This document shows, piece by piece, positions 9,571-18,208 of a stretch of DNA of 64,000 bases (its first letter is position 1; each line of letters starts with the position of its first letter). The notes under the pieces were generated by a model. It searched no databases and was not told the origin of the DNA. It saw only the letters and a list, made by a program, of their open reading frames with translations. This DNA comes from Sphingomonas sp. GC_Shp_5 (GTDB taxonomy: Bacteria; Pseudomonadota; Alphaproteobacteria; Sphingomonadales; Sphingomonadaceae), in contig NZ_JALNUP010000005.1 in NCBI RefSeq assembly GCF_026540855.1, forward strand, positions 1-64,000, given 5' to 3'. The position numbers were made by a program, and so were the translations under genes.

Positions 9571-10149
9571 ATGCGCATTGATCTGATTCCCACGGGCAAG
9601 AATCCGCCCGACGACCTCAACGTGGTGATCGAAGTTCCCACCGGCGGCGAGCCAGTGAAATACGAGTTCGACAAGGCCAGCGGCGCGCTGTTCGTCGATC
9701 GCATCCTGCACACGCCGATGCGTTACCCGGCGAACTATGGCTTCGTGCCGCACACGCTGTCACCCGACGGCGACCCGCTCGACGCGCTGGTGATCGCCCG
9801 CTCGCCGTTCATCCCGGGCTGCGTCGTCCGCGCCCGGCCGATCGCGGTGCTCAACCTCGAGGACGAGGCCGGCGGCGACGAGAAATTGGTGTGCGTGCCG
9901 GTCGACGCGGTATTCCCTTATTATTCGAACGTCGGTGGCCGCGGCGACGTGCCGGAGATCGTGTTCGAGCAGATCGAGCACTTCTTCACCCACTATAAGG
10001 ACCTCGAGAAGAAGAAGTGGGTCCGCGTCGGCAAGTGGGGCGATGCCGCGGAAGCACGGCAGATCACCATCGAGGCGATCGAGCGCTACAATGCCGAAAA
10101 GGCCAAGGGCGACGATCCGATGAACAAGGACGACATGGCGGGTCGCTGA
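9571..10149 (+). CDS. ppa: inorganic pyrophosphatase (family I)
   Basis: Cytoplasmic Mg-dependent enzyme that splits pyrophosphate to phosphate and so pulls biosynthetic reactions forward. The 192-residue length fits bacterial family I. The signature DGDPLDALV at 66-74 contains the metal-binding aspartates, and the substrate-binding tyrosine of RYPANYGFVP precedes it at about residue 56. The gene stands 21 bases after the M61 peptidase gene and 27 before the TIGR02466-type gene, all on the same strand. Confidence 0.97.
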   Translation: MRIDLIPTGKNPPDDLNVVIEVPTGGEPVKYEFDKASGALFVDRILHTPMRYPANYGFVPHTLSPDGDPLDALVIARSPFIPGCVVRARPIAVLNLEDEAGGDEKLVCVPVDAVFPYYSNVGGRGDVPEIVFEQIEHFFTHYKDLEKKKWVRVGKWGDAAEARQITIEAIERYNAEKAKGDDPMNKDDMAGR

Positions 10150-10176
10150 GGCACGCCCCCGGTGGGGAATGAGTCG

Positions 10177-10860
10177 ATGACCAACGCCCCTGCCGCCTCT
10201 ACCCCCGACCTGCGCGGCGCTGGATGCGATCCGCGTCCGCGCCGCGCAGGTCGGGATGTTCGAAACCCCGATCCTCCATGGCCAGCTCAGCCACGCCGAG
10301 GGCATGACCGCGGCGCTCGCCGCGCGATCCGCACCCGCGCCGCTGCCGACACCGGCCTCAACCGCTCCAACGTCGGCGGCTGGCATAGCGCCACCGACAT
10401 GCTCGACTGGGGCGGCCCCGCCGCCGCCAAGCTTGCCGATCTCGCGATCAAGGCCGCCAAGCGGCTGTCGCATTTCGAAGATCGCGATCCCGCCACGGTG
10501 GAATGGACGATCCGGATGTGGGCCAATGTCTCGCCGCCGGGCGCGCTCAACATGAGCCACGCCCATCCCGGCGTGCTGTGGGCGGCGGTCTATTACGTCG
10601 ACATGGGATCGCCACCCGCGGACGGCGATCCCGGCGGCGAACTGTTCTTCGAGGATCCGCGCTTTCCCGTACCGCTGATGCGGCTCCCAGGCTTTCGGCT
10701 CAAAGGGGTGGATGGCCAGCCGCAGCCGGTCGAGCAGCGCCTGCTCACCCGCGCCGGTGACCTCGTCCTCTTCCCCGCCTGGGTGCGCCACGGCGTCCGC
10801 CCGCATCATGGCACCGGGGACCGCATCTCGATCGCGATGAACATCGACGTGAAGGGCTGA
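10177..10860 (+). CDS. TIGR02466-type putative 2OG-Fe(II) oxygenase, locally out of frame
   Basis: Residues from about 50 to the end match the TIGR02466 / 2-oxoglutarate-iron oxygenase pattern: SNVGGWHSATDML, then NMSHAHPGVLWAAVYYVD, then GDLVLFPAWVRHGV and RISIAMNI. The frame is open from ATG 10177 (227 residues). However, residues about 13-49 are an Arg/Pro-rich string typical of a wrong frame. The +1 frame over 10214-10322 reads AALDAIRVRAAQVG, then MFETPILHGQLSHAEG, which is the expected family start, and its third codon positions are nearly all G or C. Either two compensating indels occurred, or the true start is ATG 10256 with one indel near 10322. Activity is uncertain. A sequencing error cannot be excluded. 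Confidence 0.6.
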   Translation: MTNAPAASTPDLRGAGCDPRPRRAGRDVRNPDPPWPAQPRRGHDRGARRAIRTRAAADTGLNRSNVGGWHSATDMLDWGGPAAAKLADLAIKAAKRLSHFEDRDPATVEWTIRMWANVSPPGALNMSHAHPGVLWAAVYYVDMGSPPADGDPGGELFFEDPRFPVPLMRLPGFRLKGVDGQPQPVEQRLLTRAGDLVLFPAWVRHGVRPHHGTGDRISIAMNIDVKG

Positions 10861-10869
10861 ACGGACCGC

Positions 10870-11340
10870 CTAGTCGCGTCCCGCAAGCCGCGCGAGCGCA
10901 ACGCCCTCGACACGCTGGACCGTCCATTCCTCCTGCCCCACCGCGCCCATCGCCCGGTAGAAAGCGATTGCATCGGCGTTCCAGTCGAGCACGGACCATT
11001 CGAAGCGGCCGCAATCGCGGTCCACCGCGATCCCTGCCAAATGGCGCAGCAGCGCCGTGCCGACGCCGCGCCCGCGCGTCGCGGGAGTCACGTAGAGATC
11101 CTCCAGATACAGCCCGCGCTTGCCCGTCCAGGTCGAGAAATTGTGGAAGAACAAGGCGAAACCCAGCGGCGCGCCATCCTCGGCGATCACCGCCTCGGCC
11201 GCCGGCCGGTCGCCGAACAGCGCCGCGTGCAGGCTCGCCTCGGTCGCCTTTTCCGCATCGGGCTCACGCTCGAAGGCGGCGAGATCGCGGATGAAGCCGA
11301 GGATCACCGGCACGTCGCTTGGGGTCGCGGCGCGGATCAT
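10870..11340 (-). CDS. GNAT family N-acetyltransferase
   Basis: A 156-residue single-domain acetyltransferase that would transfer acetyl from acetyl-CoA to an unknown amine. The acetyl-CoA pyrophosphate-binding loop is TRGRGVGTALL (about residues 90-100). The preceding LYLEDLYVTPA and the later WNADAIAFYRAMGA are typical GNAT strands and helix. Overall it resembles the diamine acetyltransferase-like subgroup. The start ATG at 11340 overlaps the stop of the DMT transporter gene by 4 bases, so the two are probably co-translated. Confidence 0.88.
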   Translation of the reverse strand: MIRAATPSDVPVILGFIRDLAAFEREPDAEKATEASLHAALFGDRPAAEAVIAEDGAPLGFALFFHNFSTWTGKRGLYLEDLYVTPATRGRGVGTALLRHLAGIAVDRDCGRFEWSVLDWNADAIAFYRAMGAVGQEEWTVQRVEGVALARLAGRD

Positions 11341-12224
11341 GCCCCGGCCTCCGTCTGCGGCCCCGGCCCGGGATCGCGCACCGCGATCACGCAGCCGCCG
11401 ATGATCAGCGCCGCGCCGGCGGTAGTGAACAGCGACACATGCTCGCCGAACACCAGAAAGCCGAACAGGGCCGACCAGACGAAGGCGGTATATTCCACCG
11501 GCGCCAGCACCTGCGCCTCGGCGTGGCGATAAGCCCAGGCCAGCGCCAGCGCCGAGATCGAGCCGAGCACGGCGGCACCGAGGATCGCCGGGATCTGCGC
11601 CGTCGTCGGCAGGCTGCCGAGCCACGGCGCGCCGAGCAGCATCAGCCCCGCCAGCACCACGCTGGTAAACAGCGCCACCTCCAGCGGGTCGGCGGCCTGC
11701 GCCTGGCGCCTGAGTAGGATCAGGCTGCCGGCGTAGAGCACCGAGGCGACGAGGATGGCGAGGCTGCCGAGCACCACCTCGTCCGACGCCCGCGCCCGGA
11801 CCTCGCCCGCGGCGATCGCCAGCACGCCGAGGCTGGCGACCAGCGAGCCGCCGATCGCGCCGCGGCGGATGCGCTCGCCAAGCGTCGCCGCGGCGAGGAA
11901 CAGCGCGATCAGCGGCGCGAGAAAGGTCAGCGCCACGCCTTGCGCCATCGGCACGCGGACCAGCCCCCAGAAGAACAGCAGCACCGAGGCGCCGCCGGTC
12001 GCGCCCCGCGCGAGGTGCAGCTTGAGCGCCGCACGGCCGGGCCACGGCCGTCGCTGCAGCAGGAATACCGGCGCCATCAGCGCCACGCCCGCAAGCGAGC
12101 GCCACAGCACCGCATCATAGGCGCCGCTCGCGATCGACAGCCCCTTCATGATCGCGTCCATCGCCGAATAGATCGCGATTCCCACGGCGGCGACGGCAAA
12201 GGCGAGGCGGGCGGAAGGACGCAT
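11337..12224 (-). CDS. DMT superfamily (EamA) transporter
   Basis: Predicted inner-membrane metabolite exporter with ten membrane segments arranged as two EamA repeats. From ATG 12224 it has 295 residues and begins MRPSARLAFAVAAVG, immediately ahead of the first helix. An ATG at 12260 would add 12 hydrophilic residues, and no ribosome site clearly favours either. The substrate is unknown. The gene is followed with a 4-base overlap by the GNAT gene. Confidence 0.85.
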   Translation of the reverse strand: MRPSARLAFAVAAVGIAIYSAMDAIMKGLSIASGAYDAVLWRSLAGVALMAPVFLLQRRPWPGRAALKLHLARGATGGASVLLFFWGLVRVPMAQGVALTFLAPLIALFLAAATLGERIRRGAIGGSLVASLGVLAIAAGEVRARASDEVVLGSLAILVASVLYAGSLILLRRQAQAADPLEVALFTSVVLAGLMLLGAPWLGSLPTTAQIPAILGAAVLGSISALALAWAYRHAEAQVLAPVEYTAFVWSALFGFLVFGEHVSLFTTAGAALIIGGCVIAVRDPGPGPQTEAGA

Positions 12225-12296
12225 GCGAGCGGGCTTAGCGGCCTGCGGCGGCCAGGTCACCTGTGGCGGACGCCTATCGCCGGGATCTCATCCTAC

Positions 12297-12380
12297 CCGT
12301 CACCCCAGCGAAAGCTGGGGTCTCAAGCGGCTCTGTCCCTGCGCGCCCCACCAAGATCCCAGCTTTGGCTAGGATGACGG
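12297..12380. repeat. imperfect palindromic intergenic element
   Basis: The left arm CCGTCACCCCAGCGAAAGC continues into GGGGTCTC, and the right arm reads GATCCCAGCTTTGGC then TAGGATGACGG, so the 84-base element is an imperfect palindrome. The left arm itself folds into CCCCAGC-GAAA-GCTGGGG (12303-12320), a 7-bp stem with a GNRA loop. It looks like a REP/MITE-type dispersed element. It sits between ispG and the DMT gene, both on the minus strand, and may end ispG transcription. Confidence 0.6.
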
Positions 12381-12424
12381 ACAGCGATGAGATCTGGGGA
12401 GGGAGTTCTCAAGCCCGCCCCGCC

Positions 12425-13567
12425 TCACTCCGCCGCGACCGCCTCCGGTGCCACCGCGGCCAGCGCCTGGTCGGCCGCCTCGATCTCGGCCGCCTTGGCC
12501 TCGACCAGATTGACGATGTGATCGATCATCCCGGCGTCCTGGACGTGATGGTCGGTAACGCCCGACAGATAAACCATGTGCTTGCCGTTGCCGCCGCCGG
12601 TGATGCCGATGTCGGTCTCGCGGGCTTCGCCCGGGCCGTTGACGACGCAGCCGAGCACGCTGAGGCTCATCGGCGTGCGGATGTGCTGGAGCCGCTCCTC
12701 GAGCGCCTGAACGGTGCGGATCACGTCGAAGCCCTGGCGCGCGCATGACGGGCAGGAGACGACGCGGACGCCGCGGTTGCGGATGCCGAGCGCTTTGAGG
12801 ATCTCGAAGCCGACGCGGACCTCGTCCTCGGGCTCGGCGGACAGCGACACGCGGATGGTGTCGCCGATGCCGTACCATAGCAGGCTGCCCATCCCGATCG
12901 CCGACTTGACCGTGCCGCCGACGAACCCGCCCGCCTCGGTGATACCGAGGTGGAGCGGGCAATCGACCTGCTCGGCGAGCTGCTGATAGGCCGCCACCGC
13001 GAGGAACAGGTCGGAGGCCTTCACCGCGACCTTGAACTCGTGGAAGTCGTGATCCTGGAGCAGCTTGATGTGATCCATCGCGCTCTCGACCAGCGCATCG
13101 GGGCACGGCTCGCCATATTTCTCGAGCAGATGCTTCTCGAGGCTGCCGCCGTTGACGCCGATGCGGATCGCGCAGCCATTGGCCTTGGCGGCGTCCACCA
13201 CTTCCTTGACCCGCGCCGCCGAGCCGATGTTGCCCGGGTTGATTCGCAGGCACGCCGCGCCGGCATCCGCCGCTTCCAGCGCGCGCTTGTAGTGAAAATG
13301 GATGTCGGCGACGATCGGCACGCGGGAGGCGCGCACGATCTGCTTGAGCGCCGCGGTCGATTCGACGTCGGGGCAGGAGACGCGGATGATGTCCACGCCC
13401 GCCTCCTCGCAGCGGCGGATCTGGTCCACCGTCGCGCGCACGTCCTCGGTGGGCGTGTTGGTCATGGTCTGGACGGTGACCGGCGCACCCCCGCCGACGG
13501 GAACGTTGCCGACCATGATCTGGCGGCTCGGGCGGCGGACGATATCGCGCCAAGGACGAAGTGACAT
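12425..13567 (-). CDS. ispG: 4-hydroxy-3-methylbut-2-en-1-yl diphosphate synthase (flavodoxin)
   Basis: Iron-sulfur enzyme of the methylerythritol phosphate pathway for isoprenoids, reducing MEcPP to HMBPP. The 380 residues carry a TIM-barrel N-terminal part (substrate site around 25-110) and the C-terminal 4Fe-4S site with Cys272 and Cys275 (SCPSC) and Cys307, plus the fourth ligand Glu314 in NGPGE. The length and motifs are those of the bacterial two-domain form. It is divergent from the acyltransferase gene across 62 bases. Confidence 0.96.
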   Translation of the reverse strand: MSLRPWRDIVRRPSRQIMVGNVPVGGGAPVTVQTMTNTPTEDVRATVDQIRRCEEAGVDIIRVSCPDVESTAALKQIVRASRVPIVADIHFHYKRALEAADAGAACLRINPGNIGSAARVKEVVDAAKANGCAIRIGVNGGSLEKHLLEKYGEPCPDALVESAMDHIKLLQDHDFHEFKVAVKASDLFLAVAAYQQLAEQVDCPLHLGITEAGGFVGGTVKSAIGMGSLLWYGIGDTIRVSLSAEPEDEVRVGFEILKALGIRNRGVRVVSCPSCARQGFDVIRTVQALEERLQHIRTPMSLSVLGCVVNGPGEARETDIGITGGGNGKHMVYLSGVTDHHVQDAGMIDHIVNLVEAKAAEIEAADQALAAVAPEAVAAE

Positions 13568-13629
13568 GAACTAACCCTCTACAGCGCCAGCCCTATACAA
13601 CGCCAACGTGGCAGTTCAAAGGCACCGCG

Positions 13630-14787
13630 ATGGCCCGGCACTATGGCATGGACTGGCTGCGGATCGGCGCCTTCGCGCTGCTGATCCTCTACCATATCGG
13701 CATGGTGTTCGTGCCATGGAATTTCCACGTCAAATCCGTGCATGTCGAACAATGGGCGACGGTGCCGATGCTCGCCACCAACGCCTGGCGCCTCAGCCTG
13801 CTGTTCGTCGTCTCGGGCTATGCCAGCCGCGCGCTGCTGCGCCGGTCGAGCGGCACCGCGGGCTTCTTCCGCAACCGCAGCTACCGCCTGCTGGTGCCGC
13901 TGGCGTTCGGCGTTGCGGTGGTGGTGCCGCCGCAGCCCTGGGTGGAGCTGGTCACCAAGCGCGGCTATGCCGGCGGCTACTGGCCGTTCTGGACGCATGA
14001 CTTCTTCAGCTTCGGCACGCTCGGCGGGATCGGCCTGCCGACCTGGAACCATCTGTGGTTCGTCGGCTATCTGTGGATCTACACCGCGTTGCTGGCGCTC
14101 GGCACCGTTACCATCCGCCTGCCGGCGCTGCAGCGCGGCTTCGACCGGCTGTTCGGCACCGCGGCGGTGCTGTGGCTGCCGATCGGCTATCTTGTCTGCG
14201 TCCACGCCCGCTGGTTTCCGATGGTCGGCGAGACCCATGCGTTGCTCGACGACTGGATCGCGCACATCACCTATTTCCCCGCCTTCCTGTTCGGCTTCGG
14301 GCTTGCCCGTTCCGAGCCCGCAATGGCGGCGATCGGCCGCTGGTGGCCGCTCGCTGCGGGGCTCGCCCTGCTCGGCTATGGCTTCATCGCCGCGGTCGAG
14401 CTCGGCTGGCCGGCGACACCCACGCCGCGCTGGGTCTACGGCTATTACGGCGCCGCCCATGCCACCCAGCAATGGGCGGGGATCGTCGCGCTGATCGGCA
14501 TCGCCGAACGCTGGTGGAACCGCGACCATCGTTGGCGACCGATGCTCACTGAGGCCATCTTCCCCTTCTACATGATCCACCAGACCGTGATCGTGGTGGT
14601 GATGTGGGCGCTGCTCCCCGCCGCGTTGCCCGCCGCGGCCGAGTTCGCGATCCTGGTCGCGAGCACGGTGGCGGGCTGCTGGCTGTTTTATCTCGTCGGC
14701 CGCGCGATCCGGCCGCTGCGGCCGCTGATCGGCCTGCGTGGCGACGCCCCGGCGAAGCGCGCGGCGAATACCCCTTCCACCATCTGA
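13630..14787 (+). CDS. acyltransferase family 3 membrane protein
   Basis: A 385-residue polytopic protein of the acyltransferase_3 / OpgC-like family, which O-acylates sugars or other envelope molecules. Features seen are GMDWLRIGAFALLILYHIGM at the start (the family motif with the membrane-embedded histidine at about residue 20), about ten hydrophobic segments, and FPFYMIHQTVIVVVMW near the end. The HxxxGMDWLRI-like start and NHLWFVGYLWIYTAL in the middle resemble proteins annotated as glucan-modification OpgC. The acceptor is unknown. It is followed by the asparaginase gene after 16 bases. Confidence 0.82.
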   Translation: MARHYGMDWLRIGAFALLILYHIGMVFVPWNFHVKSVHVEQWATVPMLATNAWRLSLLFVVSGYASRALLRRSSGTAGFFRNRSYRLLVPLAFGVAVVVPPQPWVELVTKRGYAGGYWPFWTHDFFSFGTLGGIGLPTWNHLWFVGYLWIYTALLALGTVTIRLPALQRGFDRLFGTAAVLWLPIGYLVCVHARWFPMVGETHALLDDWIAHITYFPAFLFGFGLARSEPAMAAIGRWWPLAAGLALLGYGFIAAVELGWPATPTPRWVYGYYGAAHATQQWAGIVALIGIAERWWNRDHRWRPMLTEAIFPFYMIHQTVIVVVMWALLPAALPAAAEFAILVASTVAGCWLFYLVGRAIRPLRPLIGLRGDAPAKRAANTPSTI

Positions 14788-14803
14788 CGTGCTGGACATC
14801 CTC

Positions 14804-15733
14804 ATGCCCCCTTCCCCCGGCTGGTCCCTGATGATCCACGGCGGCGCCGGCGCGCTGCTCCGCGCGCGCACGACGCCGGAGGCCGACGCCGGGGCCCGTG
14901 CCGCACTGGGCGCCGCGCTCGATGCCGGCACCGTGCTGCTCGCCGCCGGCGGCATCGCGCTCGATGCGGTCGAGGCGGCGGTGCGCGTGCTCGAGGACGA
15001 TCCCCATTTCAACGCCGGGCGCGGCGCCTGCTTCACCCATGGCGGCACCAATGAGCTCGACGCCGCGATCATGGACGGCCGCGGCCGCGACGCCGGCGCG
15101 GTCGCCGGGGTGAGCCGCACCCGCCATCCGGTCAGCCTCGCGCGTGCGGTGATGGCGGCGAGCCCGCACGTGCTGCTGATCGGCGCCGGCGCCGACGCCT
15201 TCTCGCTGGAGCAGCGGCTCGAACAGGCCGACCCCGCCTGGTTCGCCACGCCCGAGCGCCGCCGCCAGCTCGACGAGTTGCAGGCCGGCGGCAAGGCCAC
15301 GTTCGACGTCGACATGGAATATGGCACCGTCGGCGCGGTCGCCTGCGATGCCGCCGGCCACCTCGCCGCCGCCACCTCCACCGGCGGCGTCACCGGCAAG
15401 CGCTGGGGGCGGGTAGGCGATTCGCCGCTGATCGGCGCGGGCACCTATGCCGACGATCGCGCCTGTGCGGTCTCCGCCACTGGCTCGGGCGAGTTCTTCA
15501 TCCGCGCCGGCGCCGGCCACGAGATCGCCGCGCGGATCCGCTTGCTCGGCGAATCGCCGGCAACCGCGGCGGCGGCGGTGATGGCGGACATCCAGGCGCT
15601 CGGCGGCACCGGCGGCGTCATCGTCGCCGCGCCCGGCATCGCGCCGGTGTGGCACTTCACCACCCCCGGCATGTACCGCGGCCTGGCTACCGCCGAGGGC
15701 GCACGGCAGGTAGCGATTTACGGCGACGAATAG
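14804..15733 (+). CDS. isoaspartyl peptidase / type III L-asparaginase
   Basis: N-terminal nucleophile hydrolase that cleaves isoaspartyl dipeptides and asparagine. From ATG 14804 it has 309 residues. MIHGGAG at 10-16 and FNAGRGACFT around 69-78 are family blocks. Autoproteolysis is expected between Gly174 and the nucleophile Thr175 in DMEYGTVGAVA, giving alpha and beta subunits. The substrate-binding TSTGGVTGKRWGRVGDSPL follows. ATG 14804 was preferred because an upstream in-frame ATG at 14738 lies inside the acyltransferase gene. It is likely co-transcribed with that gene. Confidence 0.92.
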   Translation: MPPSPGWSLMIHGGAGALLRARTTPEADAGARAALGAALDAGTVLLAAGGIALDAVEAAVRVLEDDPHFNAGRGACFTHGGTNELDAAIMDGRGRDAGAVAGVSRTRHPVSLARAVMAASPHVLLIGAGADAFSLEQRLEQADPAWFATPERRRQLDELQAGGKATFDVDMEYGTVGAVACDAAGHLAAATSTGGVTGKRWGRVGDSPLIGAGTYADDRACAVSATGSGEFFIRAGAGHEIAARIRLLGESPATAAAAVMADIQALGGTGGVIVAAPGIAPVWHFTTPGMYRGLATAEGARQVAIYGDE

Positions 15734-15833
15734 CACGGCGCTTCTGCCCACAGGCACTTGGCCGCGGCAGATGACAGGAAAGTCATCCGGCCGGCCCGTT
15801 GGCGGCGGCCAGGCCAGCCGCTAAGGCGCGGGC

Positions 15834-16706
15834 ATGAAGTTGCTTTCCCGGCTTGCCGCCGCCGCCGTCACCAGCGCTGCCGCGCTGATCGTTGCTTCCC
15901 CCGCCCAGGCCTATTGGGAGTTCGGCCACGAGACGGTGGCGCAAATCGCCATGGCCAATGTCCGCCCCGCCACCCGTGTCGCGGTGCAGCGCCTGCTCGC
16001 GCAGAGCGGCCAGCTCGACACCCCGAGCTGCCCGGCGACGACGATCGAGGGCGCGAGCACCTGGGCCGATTGCGTCAAGCCGCTCAAGAACGCCGACGGC
16101 AAATCGCGCTTTGGCTATGCCTATAACTGGCACTTCCAGGACGTGAACATCTGCCAGCCGTTCACGCTCGCCGACGCCTGCAAGGACGGCAATTGCGTCT
16201 CCGCGCAGATCACCCGCGATCTGGCGCTGCTCAAGAACAAGCACACGCCCACCAAGGAACGCGTCCAGGCGCTGGTGTTCCTGATCCACTTCGTCGGCGA
16301 TCTTCACCAGCCGCTTCACGCCGGCGAGAAGGGCGACAAGGGCGGCAATGACGTCGCCGCCGCTTATGGCGACTACAGCCCGCGCCGCTTCAATCTCCAC
16401 TCGATCTGGGATGGCACGCTCGCCGAGCGCGCGATCACCACCGGGCCGAGCCTGGTGCGACGCTACCCCGCAGGCGTGAAGGCCAAGATCGCCGCCGGCA
16501 CCGTCGCCGACTGGAGCCGCGAATCCTGGCAGGTCGCGCGTGACGTCACCTACGCGAGCGCGCTCAAGGGCGATCCGTGCGGCCCGACGCCGGCCAAGGT
16601 GACGCTCGACGAAGCGACGATCGAGCGCATTGTCCCGGTCGCGCGGCTCGAAGTCGAGCGCGGCGGCCTGCGTCTCGCCAAGCTGCTCGATCAGGCGTTC
16701 GGCTGA
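15834..16706 (+). CDS. S1/P1 family nuclease
   Basis: Secreted zinc-dependent nuclease acting on single-stranded nucleic acids and 3'-nucleotides. The 290-residue precursor has a signal peptide (about 1-24, ending ASPAQA). The zinc-site blocks typical of the fold are seen in order: YWEFGHETVAQIA at the mature start, YNWHFQDVN, FLIHFVGDLHQPLHAG with GGNDV, and NLHSIWDGTL. A Tyr would precede the conserved Trp if cleavage follows AQA, whereas in the fungal enzymes the Trp is the mature N-terminus. It converges on the small membrane protein gene, with a palindromic repeat between them. Confidence 0.9.
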   Translation: MKLLSRLAAAAVTSAAALIVASPAQAYWEFGHETVAQIAMANVRPATRVAVQRLLAQSGQLDTPSCPATTIEGASTWADCVKPLKNADGKSRFGYAYNWHFQDVNICQPFTLADACKDGNCVSAQITRDLALLKNKHTPTKERVQALVFLIHFVGDLHQPLHAGEKGDKGGNDVAAAYGDYSPRRFNLHSIWDGTLAERAITTGPSLVRRYPAGVKAKIAAGTVADWSRESWQVARDVTYASALKGDPCGPTPAKVTLDEATIERIVPVARLEVERGGLRLAKLLDQAFG

Positions 16707-16737
16707 ACCCACCGGTCCCGCTACGCCAAGGCCGATA

Positions 16738-16803
16738 CCGTTCGTGCTGAGCCTGTCGAAGCACGGTGAGACTCATGCCCTTCGACAAGCTCAGCGCGAA
16801 CGG
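16738..16803. repeat. 66-bp palindromic repeat, copy 1
   Basis: Matches the element at 23866-23931 in 62 of 66 bases by direct comparison. The arms begin CCGTTCG and end CGAACGG. The inner arms are CTGAGCCTGTCGAAG and CTTCGACAAGCTCAG with a central spacer. It sits between the convergent 3' ends of the S1/P1 nuclease and the small membrane protein genes and could end transcription from either side. Confidence 0.8.
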
Positions 16804-16833
16804 TGAGATGGTTCAGATCGGTCGCTGACGCCG

Positions 16834-17076
16834 TCACTCCCCGCCCCAGCGCCATCGCCAGCCGCCGCGGGTATGCTGGGCGGCAATCGCGATCAGCGCG
16901 AGGGTGACGAACACCATCACCGCCCCGAACGCCGCCGGGTGCCGCGGCGCCAGCCAGCGCGCACCGGCAGCGACGATGGCAAGGTAGCCGCCGAGCAGCA
17001 CCCAGCCCTGCCAGGCGATCGGCAGCCCTGCCCCCAGCCCGAACATCTTGGACGCGAACCATTGTCCATCACTCAT
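16834..17076 (-). CDS. small hypothetical membrane protein
   Basis: An 80-residue protein of no recognised family with two likely membrane segments (about 18-38 and 48-66) and a Trp/Arg-rich C-terminus (GGWRWRWGGE). Two in-frame ATGs exist at 17082 and 17076. The sequence AAGGAGG lies only two bases from the first but six from the second, so 17076 (MSDGQWFASKMFG) is chosen. It overlaps the end of the ribbon-helix-helix gene by 8 bases and is the last gene of a three-gene operon with the SPFH gene. Confidence 0.7.
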   Translation of the reverse strand: MSDGQWFASKMFGLGAGLPIAWQGWVLLGGYLAIVAAGARWLAPRHPAAFGAVMVFVTLALIAIAAQHTRGGWRWRWGGE

Positions 17077-17278
17077 CGCCATCCTCCTTGGGTGGCCGGC
17101 CGCGCCGCGCGCGCGCCGGGGGATCGAGCGTCACGCCGCGCCGCCCCAGCGCCTCGCGCAGCAGGCATTCGACCTGGGCGTTGACGCTGCGCAGGTCGCT
17201 CGCCGCCGCCCGCTCGATCGCGGCGTAGAGCGCGGGATCAAGACGCAGTGGAAAGGCCTTGCGCGGGGGTGTCGTCAC
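17069..17278 (-). CDS. Arc-like ribbon-helix-helix DNA-binding protein
   Basis: A 69-residue protein with an N-terminal ribbon-helix-helix domain: strand KAFPLRLDPALYAAIERAA followed by the helix pair ending VNAQVECLLREAL, as in Arc/MetJ repressors. A basic Pro-rich tail (ARARRGRPPKEDGDE) follows. It starts with GTG at 17278, four bases after the SPFH stop codon and without a clear ribosome site, so translation is probably coupled to the SPFH gene. Such proteins bind short inverted repeats as dimers. The obvious candidate site is the palindrome at 18209-18225 ahead of the operon. No toxin-like gene is adjacent. Confidence 0.8.
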   Translation of the reverse strand: MTTPPRKAFPLRLDPALYAAIERAAASDLRSVNAQVECLLREALGRRGVTLDPPARARRGRPPKEDGDE

Positions 17279-17282
17279 GACG

Positions 17283-18188
17283 CTATTGGTAGAGCGTGCC
17301 GGTGTTGACCACAGGCTGGGTATCGCGCTCGCCGCACAGCACCACCATCAGGTTCGACACCATCGCCGCGCGACGCTCGTCGTCGAGCTCCACCACCTGG
17401 CGCGCGGAGAGCTGCTCCAGCGCCATCTCCACCATCCCCACCGCGCCGGCGACCAGCGTCTGCCGCGCCGCGACCACCGCCTGGGCCTGCTGGCGGCGGA
17501 GCATCGATTGCGCGATCTCGGGCGCATAAGCGAGATGGGTGAAGCCGCATTCGTCGACGGTGATGCCGGCGACCACCAGCCGCGCGATCAGCTCGGTGCG
17601 CAGCTCGGCCGCGACCTGCTCGTGATGGCCGCGCAGCGTCACCTCGAGATGCTCGATATCGTCATAGGCGTAGCGCGACCCGATCGTCCGCACCGCCGCC
17701 TCGATCTGCACCAGCACGAAGGCGCGATAATCGTCGACGTCGAACAAGGCCTGCGCGGTGTCGATGATCCGCCACACCACCTGCGCCGCGATCTCGATCG
17801 GATTGCCGCGCAGGTCGTTGACCTTGATTCGCTCGGAGATGATGTTGTTGGCGCGTACCGAGACCTTGCGGCGGGCGAGCCACGGCAGCACCCAGCGCAG
17901 CCCGGTGCGACGGTCGGTGCCCTTGTAGCTGCCGAACAGCGTGATCGCCGCGGCCTGGTTGGGTTGAAGCATGTAGAAGCCCGGCGCGATCAGCGCGATC
18001 GCGAGCACGCCCGCGATCAGCAACAACACGCCCATGACCGGCGCGCGATCGATACTGGCGATGCCGATGCCGCCCACCACGGCCGCCGCCACGATGCCGA
18101 GCAGCAAGGGATAGCCGCTCGCCGTCGTTGCCCCCCGCTCGCCCGACCTGCTGAGCCCGTTCACGCCGCCAATTTCCGCGTTCGTCAT
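17283..18188 (-). CDS. SPFH/band 7 domain membrane protein
   Basis: A 301-residue protein with a short polar head, two or three N-terminal membrane segments (about 27-47, 51-68) and then an SPFH (stomatin/prohibitin/flotillin) domain from about residue 70 to 240 ([57 protein letters not shown]). A C-terminal helix is rich in Ala/Gln ([17 protein letters not shown]). Proteins of this type oligomerise at membrane microdomains; the specific role here is unknown. The start is preceded by GGAGGG. It is first in an operon with a ribbon-helix-helix protein and a small membrane protein. Confidence 0.87.
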   Translation of the reverse strand: MTNAEIGGVNGLSRSGERGATTASGYPLLLGIVAAAVVGGIGIASIDRAPVMGVLLLIAGVLAIALIAPGFYMLQPNQAAAITLFGSYKGTDRRTGLRWVLPWLARRKVSVRANNIISERIKVNDLRGNPIEIAAQVVWRIIDTAQALFDVDDYRAFVLVQIEAAVRTIGSRYAYDDIEHLEVTLRGHHEQVAAELRTELIARLVVAGITVDECGFTHLAYAPEIAQSMLRRQQAQAVVAARQTLVAGAVGMVEMALEQLSARQVVELDDERRAAMVSNLMVVLCGERDTQPVVNTGTLYQ

Positions 18189-18208
18189 CTCACCCTCCGT
18201 AGGGAAGT

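Noticed and set aside
17069-17278. Toxin-antitoxin reading of the ribbon-helix-helix gene
   Set aside because: The neighbours are an SPFH scaffold and a two-helix membrane protein; neither resembles a known toxin such as RelE, PIN or HipA.
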